Source: Castor canadensis (lineage: Eukaryota; Chordata; Mammalia; Rodentia; Castoridae). From it: DNA of 64,000 bases. Below are positions 47,236-57,910 of this stretch, in pieces. Within the stretch, counting starts at the first letter, position 1; each line of letters starts with the position of its first letter. The DNA lies in contig NC_133390.1 of NCBI RefSeq assembly GCF_047511655.1, positions 129,757,583 to 129,821,582 of the forward strand, read 5' to 3'. The notes under the pieces were generated by a model. It was not told where the DNA came from, did no database searches, and was given only the letters and a program-made list of their open reading frames with translations. The position numbers and the translations under genes were made by a program.

Positions 47236-48860
47236 ATGATTGGTGAATTGGAAAATACATTTAAGACAATTACCACAAAAGAAATACAGCAAAATTATTT
47301 TAAATTGAAAAACATGATATAATTAAAGGAAATGGAAAGGACATACTAGTGAAAAACTTAAGACTTATCTAATGAGATTTTTATAGTAAGAGAATGCAGA
47401 AAATGGTGGCAAAAGAACATCCAAATAGAAAGAGACATGCACTAGTTTAGAATGGAGAAAATGCATGAACTTTTATATTTGCAAGGCATAATGAATTCCA
47501 AACAAAATAAATAAAAAGGAATTTACCTCTAGTAAGAAAAGTGTAGAATGCTAAAGAAAATGAGAACTTTAAAGGCATAAAATAAACAAGTCAGATTATA
47601 GAAATGACATAGGCAATTTCAAAGCAGTAAAACATAAGGATTAAAAAGAAAAATAGCACCTCTAAAATTATGAGGAAAAACATCATCAAGTTACTATTTT
47701 ATTAAAGAACACATCAAAGAGAAAATTATTTAACATATTTTAAAGAACAAATGCCATATAAATATATTTTCTAATAAACCAAAAGTGACAAATTTCTCCT
47801 GTATTTTCCCTTTTTGTTACATCATTCTCTGACTTTTATAATTCTACCAAAAATTATCTTCTAAATATAACATTGGATGAACAAATAGGATTATCCCAGA
47901 AATGCAAGAATAAAATATCAGAAAATCTTCAAAATATGTGTGAAATAAGTATGATTCCTCCACCTCTGCCATATTCAATTGATTAGAAGGAAGTCAAAGG
48001 TGCCATCCACAGTTAAGAGGTAAGATTTTCACAAGACACAAGTATCCAGGAGGTTGGGATCTTGGGGGCTATGTCAGATTATGTCCACTGCAAATGTATT
48101 GTGTATTTAATTTAATTTAATTTGTAAAGAGATTATAATAAATTTTTTGTCTTTATTCCTTTGTTTATTTCTCTTATTTTCCCCTTCAACTTGTATTCAT
48201 CCTGCATAGAGCTAATGCTATGAATTTCTGTTGTGTTTGGGGTGACTGGCCACAAACTGAGTATAGATCCTGGCTAGCTGTCCGTGTCACAGCACACATT
48301 GTTACCTGCAAGTCATTTGAACTAGGCAATGCCACTAGGAACTTAGGACTGAATGATGTTTCCTAACAGTTAAGTAATTTAAATTTCGATATTCTTATGG
48401 AAAATATCCAACTGACTTGAAAAATCAATGCTCTGGAGCTGTATCTTAAGTTGATTTGGAGTTTTTAATTACAATGTAGCATTAAAAGAATGAATTTGTA
48501 CATCTCATTGAATAAAACTAACTCAAGTTGGAGCCTACTAGATTGACAATAATTCTCTTGTGTGCTGGTCTGGGATTTTGATATTGTTCATCTGCAGAAC
48601 AAGTTTTTCAGAGGAAGCGATTATTTATGTCTATTCTATTGCCCTTTGGATAGTGCTAATGCCATTCAAATAACCAGAACACATTTAGATTGCTTCTTGA
48701 AAGTCCAGCCAAATTATTCAGAAATAACTACATTCATTCACAAAAGGCCACCTAAGTTCTTACTGGATAAAAACCACTACACTTCAGAGTTTAAAGCATA
48801 TGATGCCATAATTAATCTAATTTTTATATTAAAGAAGAGCAACATGACTATATATAGTTA

Positions 48861-48880
48861 CTATATATATATATATATTT
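48861..48880. repeat. (TA)n microsatellite
   Basis: Nine uninterrupted TA units with further tatata on both sides. Confidence 0.9.
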
Positions 48881-49604
48881 ATATAATAACTCAAGCCACA
48901 CCAAAAAAAATACACCCTTTAGTTTTGGAATCAACAATACATATTCTCAGAGTGTATATCTCCTCCACATTAACCTAGTTTCTTTCTCCAATTTTAATTG
49001 ACTTGGGCTTAATGGTATAAATGATTGAAAGCTCTGACATATTCTTAATGCAAATTTAACTAAGGGAACTTTGTTTACTCCAAATCAAATTGTTCTCTGA
49101 AAAATTGGTTTGGAAACTCCAAATTGTATTAAGTTGCATCTCATAATTGTCAAGATACTTTCAGACAAAAGTGGGGAGAGCCTGAGTACTCAACTTAAGA
49201 ATCGAGAGTCTAGAATCTTGGGTAATGTTTCTACTCATTAACAACTGATTGTAAGCAATTATACAGCTCTGGAAACTGCTCTTTATTTAACAGAGGTACC
49301 CTGGGATAGTCTTAAAGCATTTTATCTTAGAACACTTACACCTTGTCCTCAGTTAACTTGAAGGATTGATGCGTTGACTTGAACAAAGAACCCAGACATC
49401 CATGTGTTAAGCAAGCTTGGATTAGCCAATATAACCACATGAATGCTGGTGATGATCATAAGACTCCAATTTTTGAAAAGATGGAATTGAACAGCATGGT
49501 GAGTAGTTTTCTAGGGAACACAATCTATCCTACTTTCTTCCAATTCTTTATTCAACCAGCAGCTGAACTTACATTGTCAAAAATCTCACTCTTCTCCATG
49601 TCTT

Positions 49605-50110
49605 TCTTGTAAGTTTTCCATTGCCTTAGGGTAAAATCAAACTTCTAAGATATTCTACAAGATCTTGACAATTTTGTTCTCCTCACATATAGTTCTCTCA
49701 TTTTAACTATTCTGGCATTTTTTTCCAGTTCCTCAACATGGCATGTTCTCTTCCAACACATCTTTGCAACTTTTATTCCCTTTCCTTGAAACACTAAAAC
49801 CATTTTCTCTGAGCATATTGACTTTCTCTCTTACTGTAGCTAATTCTATCTATTCCTTTAGATTTCAGTTTAATTTTGACCTGCTCAAAAGAGACTTCCC
49901 TGATTTTCCAAATAAGATTTAATCCCAACATTAAAGAATTTCAAAGAATCATGCACCTGTTTTCACTAGCAGCTAATATGATTGTGATTTTTCTATAGTT
50001 TGTGGGAAAAGTGCCAATGTCAGTATATTTCCTCAGATTTTAAGCTGCATCAGAGCTACACTTATTTGTTCATTATTTCTTAACTTGCATTTCATAGCAT
50101 GGATTCAATT
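49605..50110 (+). mobile_element. LINE-2 (L2) 3' fossil
   Basis: 'ccattgccttagggtaaaat', 'ttcctcaacatggcatgttc', 'ctttagatttcagtttaatt', 'aagagacttccctgattttc' and 'tcagattttaagctgcatca' keep the order of the L2 3' end. Very old, no coding capacity. Confidence 0.8.
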
Positions 50111-50651
50111 AATCTTTGTTATTGAGTTAGTTTTTCTGTCTGTAACATGACATGAAAAATATCATGTCTTTAATAGTTCTCTCCAACTGCTGTCATAGAA
50201 TGTGGAGAGATCTGTATTATGACAGAGGAGAGCAGTTTTTTGAAAAGATGGCGCAGTACTAACTATACTGTAATAAAAAGGCTTCCTATAATATAAACGG
50301 AAGTTTTGGATGGTCTCAGGGGTCAAAAGATCTTTTAATTTCCATGATGAAAATTATATCTTGTCTGATTAGTCTTTGTCATCACTTAATGACCAAAAAT
50401 AAGATAATGAAGAAGGGAGAATTGAATGTGGTAAAAAACAATGGTACAAAAATACTGGATTACTCCAAAAATCTAGCACAATATGCCAATATAAGTTTCA
50501 AATGTATCTCATACAATACTCTCCATAACAGTAAGAAAAGAAGACAAAAATCCTGAAAGTCAAAATAAGGCAGAAACACCTCACTTTTGGCCCCAAAGAA
50601 GGATATGAAAAGAAGAAATTGAAATTGTGGCTTGATGTAAAAAAGCTCCTT

Positions 50652-50694
50652 TAAAAAAGAAAGAAAGAAAAAAGAAAGAAAGAAAGAAAGAAAA
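50652..50694. repeat. (GAAA)n microsatellite
   Basis: About ten GAAA units with one interruption. Confidence 0.95.
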
Positions 50695-50973
50695 CCATAC
50701 TTTCCAGCATGGATAATTATTAATTCAAAGGAAAAGTGATAAATTCCTCCATTTGCTATTCATTTTGCACTATCTAAGAGACATGCAGGAATGAGCATAC
50801 AGGAAGTTCTCTCTGAACTCATCATTGACAAAAACACATAGAAAATTCTTTTTGGAAACCTCTCCTCAGTGGCAAGTAAGTATCCTATAGTTAAGACTCA
50901 AAAGTATTGGCCATCTTCTTTTTCTTTTATACCTCTTTTCTGTTCTTAGCAACAGAAGCATATAGAAAAAAAA

Positions 50974-51034
50974 GTCAAATAAGACTTTGATCTTACTTAA
51001 CAGTTTTCAAATGAGACTCAAAGTCTTATTTGAC
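50974..51034. repeat. perfect 17-bp inverted repeat
   Basis: gtcaaataagactttga (50974-50990) and its exact complement tcaaagtcttatttgac (51018-51034) enclose 27 nt. The right arm ends just before the composite SINE. Confidence 0.95.
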
Positions 51035-51042
51035 AGTACATT

Positions 51043-51310
51043 GAGGCCCACCCAGGCAAAAAGTTAGTGAGACCCCCATTTCAACAAATAGACCAAAATA
51101 AACCAAGCATGGTAGCATGCATCTGTAATCCCAGCTACAGGGGAGGCATAGGTAGGCGAATCATGGTACAAGACTGGTCTGGGAAAAACTTAAGACCCTA
51201 TCCAAAAAATAACTAAAGCAAAAGAGGGCTGAAGGAGTGGCTCAAGTGGTAGAGCATCTGCCCAGCCAGGGCAAGGTCCTAAATTAAAACCCCAGTACTG
51301 AAAAAAAAAT
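51043..51310 (+). mobile_element. trimeric composite SINE, 5'-truncated
   Basis: Starts inside monomer A ('ggcccacccaggcaaaaagt', 'tagtgagacccccatttcaa'). It continues with monomer B from about 51098 ('agcatggtagcatgcatctg') and the ID unit from about 51225 ('gggctgaaggagtggctcaa', 'aattaaaaccccagtactga') with an A9 tail. The same A-B-ID order and junction words occur at 35098. Confidence 0.9.
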
Positions 51311-52036
51311 AAGTGGATCCCAGGCAGAGCTGTGAAAGGAAAGATCTGAAATCAGTCAAGGAATATGTATCTGAACACACAGATGGTCTGATGCTGTAGT
51401 TGTTCTAGTTGTTGTTCTAGCTACAGATATTATAGACCACAAATTGATGAAACTGGTAAATAATAACACTACTGTACATTTTTAAAAACCCATTTATTGG
51501 AAATGAACAAGTATGGAACCAAAAAGAAAAATCAAAATATCAACGATACTCTCTGAACATGAAACCAAGCATTTAAACTGCATGGTATTAAATGATTGCA
51601 GTATTAAAAGAGAAATAAAAATGTAAGTGACTTTTTTTCAAAATCATGAAAGAAAAGAATATAATAAACAGTAGAAAACTAGTAATGAAAGAAACACAAA
51701 TTCATCAATTAGAATATAATAAGGTAATAAATGTAGATTTGACACATAAATTCAAGTACTAATGATTTTTAACTACTTTTTGAGAAATATTTAAAATGGG
51801 AATACAATCATAAATTAATGGAAAAGAAAAGATGAATAATAAGCATATTTTGGGAAGCAGAAATAGAAAATAGATTGCAAACCACATACCGAGTTTTAAA
51901 ATCTGGATTTTTTTTAAAGAAAGCAATTAATTTAATTAACTCTGATGGTTACTAAAATGCTTTAGAAAAAACTATTTTACAGTTATGTCTAATTTAAAAT
52001 CCTAAACAAAATAGAAATAAATGAATAATTTTAATA

Positions 52037-52040
<4 letters not shown>
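51311..52040. other. unassigned AT-rich sequence
   Basis: Nothing recognised. Confidence 0.5.

Positions 52041-52116
<76 letters not shown>
52041..52116. repeat. compound (CT)n-(CA)n microsatellite
   Basis: 15 CT units (52041-52070), a ttctcat bridge, then about 19 CA units (52078-52116). Confidence 0.97.
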
Positions 52117-52119
<3 letters not shown>

Positions 52120-52371
52120 CAGTTCCCTGAAATATTTTTAAATGTCCATGAATACCACTAAGATTTGGTAATATTGTGATTATATTAGTCAATACAACTT
52201 AAGAATATAAAATAAGAGGTAAGTATTAGCTTGAGAGAAAAAATTGTTATTTGAAGATATTATGTTTATATACCTACAAAACACATAGGGGGTAAAAGAA
52301 AAGAAGAAAAGAAAAATAACAATCAAATAGGTGTCTCATTACAAAATTAATGTATAAAATTAAAATACTCC
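52117..52371. other. unassigned AT-rich sequence
   Basis: Nothing recognised. Confidence 0.5.
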
Positions 52372-52605
52372 ATGGATACAAATAGTAACAAATTAGAAAC
52401 CATAGAGAAGGGAGGTTTCTATCTCTCTGGTCACACAAAAAATACTGTGCCTTTGGATGAAGATAGTAGGGAATGCACTGTACTGCATGAGGAAGTGCTT
52501 AAAACTCTGCATAAGGGCACCAGCAAAGTTTTGAATAAAGCAGAACACTTAGCTAGTCTTGAACAAGAAGACTCAACATTACAAGACACCATATTGCTGT
52601 GTTGA
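52372..52605 (+). other. 77-codon frame of protein-like composition, unidentified
   Basis: Opens with MDTNSNKLETIEKG and closes with LEQEDSTLQDTILLC. It is hydrophilic and varied in residues (Glu, Asp, Lys, His, Thr), unlike the Leu/Phe/Ser-rich frames elsewhere in this AT-rich DNA. The in-frame extension upstream stops at 52348-52350. There is no recognised domain, promoter or partner. A bit after the stop an acceptor-like 'ctacattttcag' is seen. It could be a fragment of an old processed pseudogene or pure chance. I do not assert a gene. Confidence 0.15.
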
Positions 52606-52797
52606 TGCCTACATTTTCAGGTGACTTTACAAGAAGTGTATATATGAAGTGTAGTGGAGGGGAAAGAGAAGAGAGGAGAGGAAAGAGACAGAAAAATCTG
52701 GAGGAAGATCTAGAAGGAGATGAGAGAATGGGAGAGGCAACAAAGAGAAGCAACCTAGGAAAATAATATAGTAAAATTGACATGAAAAGAGTGAGGA
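52606..52797. repeat. purine-rich tract
   Basis: 52652-52760 is dominated by A and G (ggggaaagagaagagaggag and similar), giving low-complexity frames on the minus strand. Confidence 0.75.
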
Positions 52798-53004
52798 AGC
52801 TGGATGCCAGTGGCTTATGCCTATAATCCTAGCTACTTAGGAGGCTGAGATCGGGAGAACTGGAGTTCAAGGCCAGCCCAAGCAAATAGTCAAGACCCCC
52901 ATCTCCAAAATAACCAGAGCAAATGGACTGAAGGTGTGGGTTCAAGTGGTAGAGTGCCTACTTTAAAAAGCTTGGAACCTTGAGTTCAAACACCCATACC
53001 ACCA
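52798..53004 (+). mobile_element. B1 + ID composite SINE
   Basis: The 7SL-like half ('agctggatgccagtggctta', 'ggagttcaaggccagcccaa') is followed by the ID half ('gactgaaggtgtgggttcaa', 'cttgagttcaaacacccata'). The tail has become a GAAA/GGAA microsatellite. Confidence 0.94.
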
Positions 53005-53048
53005 AAGAGAAAGAAAGAAAGAAAGAAGGAAGGAAGGAAGGAAGGAAA
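53005..53048. repeat. (GAAA)n(GGAA)n microsatellite in SINE tail
   Basis: Five GAAA units then six GGAA units directly after the SINE, the usual fate of an A-rich tail. Confidence 0.95.
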
Positions 53049-54719
53049 GACATATCAGATATAGGTCATAGATAATTATTTGGTTATTGGGAAAGACAGA
53101 ACAATTAAATAATTTTAAGAACTTCATGCAGAGTATCAAGTAAATACTGGAAGACATATATGATAAGGATATTACTTATATTATTTCCAACACATGGAAA
53201 AGAAGAAAAATACTGTACCATTCTCACTCTTTAAGCTAAAAATCCTATTATGTTAAAACATTAAATATAAATAAGCACTTAAAGACAGCATGTGTGATTT
53301 ATTTGCATCCTCCTTGTGAGGGGAACACATTTTTAACTATGACATTAATTCCAGAGCAAACATTAAATTTCTGGTAAATATTTAAACTGTCTATCCTAAA
53401 GACAGGATTTGTAAGAAGGCTGATGAAAACTAAAGATATTATCTAAAGATATTTTCCTGTTTACAAATTGTAGATAAAAATATATTTCAGAGAAATAATT
53501 TTTACAGATCCTCCCTAGAGGAGCAACAAGTCAAAAACCATGAAAAGCCAGTAAAATGAAGTATAGATGGCAAATAATGAGAACATTCTATTAGAAACTA
53601 AATGCAAATACACATTTTCATAGGCAAATATTTCACTATTTACAAAGACTAAAAGTTTGTTCCTATTTTAAAAAGGAAAAAATTTGAATTAGACTTGGTA
53701 TTAGTTCATAATAAAGAATTTGTAGTTTTCTTGCACTGAACAATGGTTCCATACAGAAGTGTCCTTATATGCGCTAAACACAAGCTGAAATGCAGAGGAA
53801 TGGCTGGCATGATGACAGAGTGTCATCAAGTACTTCACAAAGAAGAGAGGAAACTCCAAATGACAAAATGCTTATGCCATATCTCTGTGCTGTGCACGTG
53901 GAGGTTCGTTATACTATTCTCTGTTCTTACGTGTCTTGGAAAATTTTCACAATAGTTAAATAACTTGTGATTATGAGTATGGGTTAGAAGGTAAAGAAAT
54001 GGGCTTGTCTTGTAGTTAGTTGCTAAATTGGAATTGAATGCCCATTTTAAACTCTCATCCTGGGTGCCATGTCTGCAGCCCTGAGCAGGGATGAAGCACC
54101 TTTCTTACCTCAAACTGCTTCCCTTAGCTTTGGGAAAGACCTGATTCTGGAGGTCCTCCTCATCTTGTTTAAGATTCTGGAGATCCTCTTCATCTTGCTC
54201 AGTATTTTTTTCTCAGCATCCTCTGCTATTGGTCATTAACTGCCATAGTTCCTTATGACTCAGTCCTTGGCTTTCTAAGCTTCATCCTTTCTCACACTTC
54301 AATTACCCTGGTACACAGAAAGTGTAGTGGTATGGATCCTCTTAGAAAGAATTTGTGTTCCTTGAGAAACTTGCAGCCTCTTTAAGTCTTCCATTTTGTT
54401 TTCTGTTACAGGGGTGGAAGTAACATGTGTGATATGATTTTGCATATGGTTCACTAACTAATGATTTCTGGTGCAGATAAGGGTCTAATTAGTCAAAGCT
54501 ACTAAGTACTGTTCACAAACATATACTACCAAGCCTTAATTTCTTATAATTCAGTACCTACTAGACATCTCCAATGACAAATATTCAGATATATGCATAT
54601 TCAAATTTAATTCTTCAACTTATTTCAAACCTGATCTTCTTTTGAAATCCTTTATGTCAATACATAATTCCACCATCCAATTTGCTGCAAGGGGGAGAAA
54701 TCTAGAGCATTAGTTTTCT
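53049..54719. other. unassigned AT-rich sequence
   Basis: No gene or named repeat. A 30-bp tandem duplication lies at 54143-54202. Confidence 0.5.
54143..54202. repeat. 30-bp tandem duplication
   Basis: Copies at 54143-54172 and 54173-54202 start gattctggag and contain catcttg, differing at five positions. Confidence 0.9.
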
Positions 54720-55082
54720 ATTGATAGAAAATTCCCTTAGACCTGATGGTTTAAAAGAACAAGACGTTTTTATCTTACTGTTCTAGAGACCGGAAATCAG
54801 AAATGGGTTTCACTGGGCTATAGCTGAGGCATTGTCAAGGCTGCATCCTCCCAGAGGCTCCAGGGAATTTAAATCTGCACTTCCTTCCATTTCTACAGGC
54901 TGTTTAATTTTCTTGACTCATCGCCCTTTCTCCATCTTGCTGTGTCCTATCAGCAAGCTTTTCTCTGACTGCATCTTCTGCCTTCCTTCTCTGTAACCTT
55001 GTGGTTACAGGAAACACACCGCTCATCCAGGACCATCTCCTTATTTCAAGTGCAACTTGAAATTCCCCCATGCAGTGAAAAA
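54720..55082 (-). mobile_element. MaLR-type LTR-like fossil
   Basis: 'tatcttactgttctagagac', 'ggaaatcagaaatgggtttc', 'ctccatcttgctgtgtccta' and 'tccaggaccatctccttatt' follow the reverse complement of a mammal-wide MaLR-type LTR. The 1-kb L1 inserted at its right edge. Confidence 0.7.
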
Positions 55083-55093
55083 TAGCATGTTCT

Positions 55094-55619
55094 CATAAAG
55101 GAAATGCAAATCAAAGCCACACTAAGATTCCACCTCATCCCTGTTAGAATAGCCATCATCAGCAACACCACCAATAGGTGTTAGTGAAGATATGGGGAAA
55201 AAGGAACCCTCGTACACTGCTTGTGGGAAAGCAAGCTAAAACAGCCACTCTGGAACAAAATTCGAAGACCTCTTAAAAATCTAAACAAAGATCTGCCACA
55301 TGATCCAGCAATCCCACTCCTGGGGATATACCCAAAAGAATGCCGCACAGATTACTCCAAAGGCACCTGCATACCCATGCTTATTGCAGCGCTATTCACA
55401 ATAGACAAGTTATGGAAACAGCCAAGATGCCCCACTACTGACAAATGGATTATGAAAATGTGATATTTGTACACAATGGAATTTTACTCAGCCATGAAGA
55501 AGAATGACATCTTATCATTTGCAAGTAAATGGATGGAACTGGAGAACATAATTCTGAGCGAGGTTAGCCAGGCTCAGAGGACCAAAAATTGTATGTTCTC
55601 CCTCATATGTGGACTTTAG
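55094..55619 (+). pseudogene. C-terminal piece of L1 ORF2
   Basis: The frame reads HDPAIPLLGIYPKE, MLIAALFTIDKLWKQ, then after one in-frame TGA at 55461 (where relatives have Trp) YLYTMEFYSAMKKND and WMELENIILSEVSQAQ, ending SLICGL-stop at 55617-55619. This is the cysteine-containing C-terminal segment of the L1 reverse transcriptase protein. The 5' part was lost at insertion. Besides the TGA there is a stop upstream at about 55178. Confidence 0.93.
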
Positions 55620-56082
55620 ATCTAGGGCAAATACAGCAATGTTGTTGGACTTGGGCCACATGACAAGGGGAGAGCACATACGGAGGTATGGAGATAGGTA
55701 GAAAACCCAAAACATGAAAGTGTTTGATGTCCCCACTCCAGAGGAACTAATACAGAAACCTTAAAGTGACAGAGGTCAACATGAGAAGGGGAGCAGAAAC
55801 CAGTGTAAAGATCAGTTAGAGATGAATCAACTTGGGTTATAACACATGTACATAGAAGCAATGCTAGGAATCTCTCTGTATAGGTATCCTTCATTCAACT
55901 AGCAAAAATGCTTTGTCTTTCTTATTATGCTTATGTCTTCTTTTCAACAAAATTAGAGATAAGGGCAGAACAGATTCTACCTGAAAGCAAGGGGGAGTAG
56001 GAGGGAGAGAGGGGGGTGGGAGGCAGCGGGGGGGAAATGACCGAAACAATGCATGCACATTAGAATAAATGAATAAAAAAAG
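55094..56082 (+). mobile_element. 5'-truncated L1 (989 bp) with TSDs
   Basis: Contains the end of ORF2 and the 3' UTR with a G-rich polypurine stretch (55988-56036), 'caatgcatgcacattagaat' and a short A-tail. tagcatgttct is duplicated at 55083-55093 and 56083-56093. Its UTR differs from the 370-466 bp copies, so it is a related but different subfamily. Confidence 0.96.
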
Positions 56083-56214
56083 TAGCATGTTCTTCAGAGT
56101 AGAAGACAACTCTCTTTAGAGGAACGCTATTCTTCCAAGAATGTAAAATTAATTCAGTCATATAAGTCTTCATCAAACCCTTTAGCTTTGTTTTTTGGGG
56201 GCTATCTTTGTTTT

Positions 56215-56850
56215 TTTTTCCTTAAAGGCTTTATATTTTTAGAGAAATTTCAGGTTCACAGCAAAAATTAGCATAAGTTAACTCCAACCCACATGTGCAT
56301 ATACCCTCTCTATTATCAATATCCCACACCAGAATGATACATTTCTCACAATGATAACCATACATTACACACTGCATTAGCACCCAATGTTCATAGTTAA
56401 CATACAGATCATTCTTGGAGTTGTGTACCCTGTGGGCATAGATGAATTCATAATGACATGTATCCAAATGTAGTATATTCCTTAAAAATCCTCTGTGCTC
56501 TGTTTGTTGCTCCTTTCTGTTTAATCCTTGTCAGCCACTGATCCCTTAACTACCTCTATAGCTTTGCTTTTCTAGAACATTGTGTGGTTGGAATCATACA
56601 GTATGTAGCCTCTACAGACTGACTCCTTTCACTTAGTAATGTGCATTTGGGTTTCCTCTGTGTCTTCTCCTGGCTTGGTCGCTCATTTCTTTTCTGGTGA
56701 AGAACGTTTTTTTTTCTCACAGTGTATTTATCCACTCACCTATTGACAGACATGTTGATTGTTTCCAAGTTTTGGTGAGTATGAATAAAACTATTGTGAA
56801 TGCCATGTGCAGGTTTTTTGTGTGGGTATAAGTTTGCAACTTATCAAGGA
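56215..56850 (-). mobile_element. ancient L1M 3' end
   Basis: 'agagaaatttcaggttcaca', 'aatatcccacaccagaatga', 'ttcataatgacatgtatcca', 'gttggaatcatacagtatgt' and 'gacatgttgattgtttccaa' keep the reversed order of an L1M 3' UTR and ORF2 end for over 600 bp. Confidence 0.9.
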
Positions 56851-57004
56851 GCACAGTTCTTTGTTTTAAGCCTCTTCTGTCCAGTCTAAACACATTTAGA
56901 TTGACGATAGCAACAACTACTAACAAGTCTCCCCAAATACCTGCATCTCTCTATCAACCAAGTTTCTACCAACCAAAGCTATTCTTTCAAAACAAATCTT
57001 ACAC
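56851..57004. other. unassigned sequence
   Basis: Nothing recognised. Confidence 0.5.
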
Positions 57005-57150
57005 AGCATCTTGCTTCTGTTTAAATCCTTTATTGGTTTCCTATTGCTTATTGCTCTCAGGATGCAGTCCAACATCCTCATTATATTCCACAAGGTCATT
57101 AGCAGTACATATCAGACTCTACCCAAAGATTGTAAACAAGATGAAACAAA
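57005..57150 (+). mobile_element. LINE-2 fragment
   Basis: 'tgtttaaatcctttattggt', 'attgctctcaggatgcagtc' and 'caacatcctcattatattcc' match an internal L2 stretch slightly upstream of that seen at 49605. Confidence 0.75.
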
Positions 57151-57641
57151 AAACACTTCCTAAAAGGCTAGTATGTCAGCCGTGATCACTCTCAAAAGCA
57201 GAAGACACATTCAAATTAGGATTATTTGAAGAGGGGCTTATTTACAAAGGATTTAATTGCAAAGACATACAAGCTGAGGCTAATCACAAGGCAAGAATAC
57301 ATGGCTAGTACAGGAAGCTCTCTAATTACCCTGGGTAGGAGGAATAAGGACTGGGAGAGATTATGGAAACCTAGAAAAAAATCATATTTATTTTATTTTA
57401 TTTTTATATTGAGCAGGCTGTGTTGGGAGAAAAATTGGAGTCTCTCTCAAGGAGGGGAAACAAACAAAAAACAAAAACACAAGCCAATAACAATAACAAC
57501 AAAGCCATCACATGAAGCAGCTTCATCAAGAAGGAATGTATGCTCTTGCTCCTGCTACATAGGAACCCTGTTGTTTAGTCCAAGTAGGTCTCCTCCCAAG
57601 GATGGTTTACAGCAGGATGGAGATGAGTAGGACATGTTTAT
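57151..57641. other. unassigned sequence
   Basis: A 134-codon frame (57226-57630) includes Phe/Tyr/Ile and Lys/Gln runs from A/T-rich DNA. No domain recognised, not called a gene. Confidence 0.5.
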
Positions 57642-57656
57642 AGAAAAGCAAACAGA

Positions 57657-57886
57657 AGCTGGGCACCAATGGCTCATGTATGTAACCCTAGCTACCTGTG
57701 AGGCTGAGATCAGGAGGATTATGGTCCAAGGGTAGCCTGGGCAAATAGTTCAAGAGACCCCATCCAAAATAACTAGAGCAAAATGGACTAGAAGTGTAGC
57801 TCAAATGGTAGAGTGCATATACTTTAAAAGCACAAAGCCTTAAGTTCAAACCCTTTCCCACCCAACCAAAAAAAAAAAAAAAAAAA
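57657..57886 (+). mobile_element. B1 + ID composite SINE
   Basis: 7SL half 'agctgggcaccaatggctca' to 'gcctgggcaaatagttcaag', ID half 'gaagtgtagctcaaatggta' to 'ccttaagttcaaaccctttc', then an A20 tail. The 13-bp perfect target-site duplication agaaaagcaaaca lies at 57642-57654 and 57898-57910. The long pure A-tail suggests a fairly recent insertion. Confidence 0.96.
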
Positions 57887-57910
57887 CATAGAAAGAAAGA
57901 AAAGCAAACA

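Larger units (their letters stand above)
46886..49604. other. unassigned AT-rich sequence
   Basis: Contains AT-rich dinucleotide tracts at 47163-47235 and 48861-48880. 48540-48830 is of higher complexity and may be conserved. The 138-codon frame at 48562-48978 runs through a TA microsatellite (encoding Tyr/Ile repeats) and has no recognisable domain, so I do not call it a gene. Confidence 0.5.
50111..51042. other. unassigned sequence
   Basis: Apart from the GAAA microsatellite and a 17-bp inverted repeat, nothing recognised. Confidence 0.5.

Noticed and set aside
48562-48978. 138-codon plus-strand open frame
   Set aside because: Its centre translates a TA microsatellite (Tyr-Ile repeats) and no family is recognisable. 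It is chance in AT-rich DNA.
57226-57630. 134-codon plus-strand open frame
   Set aside because: Contains runs encoded by ttta and acaa/aaac simple sequence, with no domain and no splice or promoter context.
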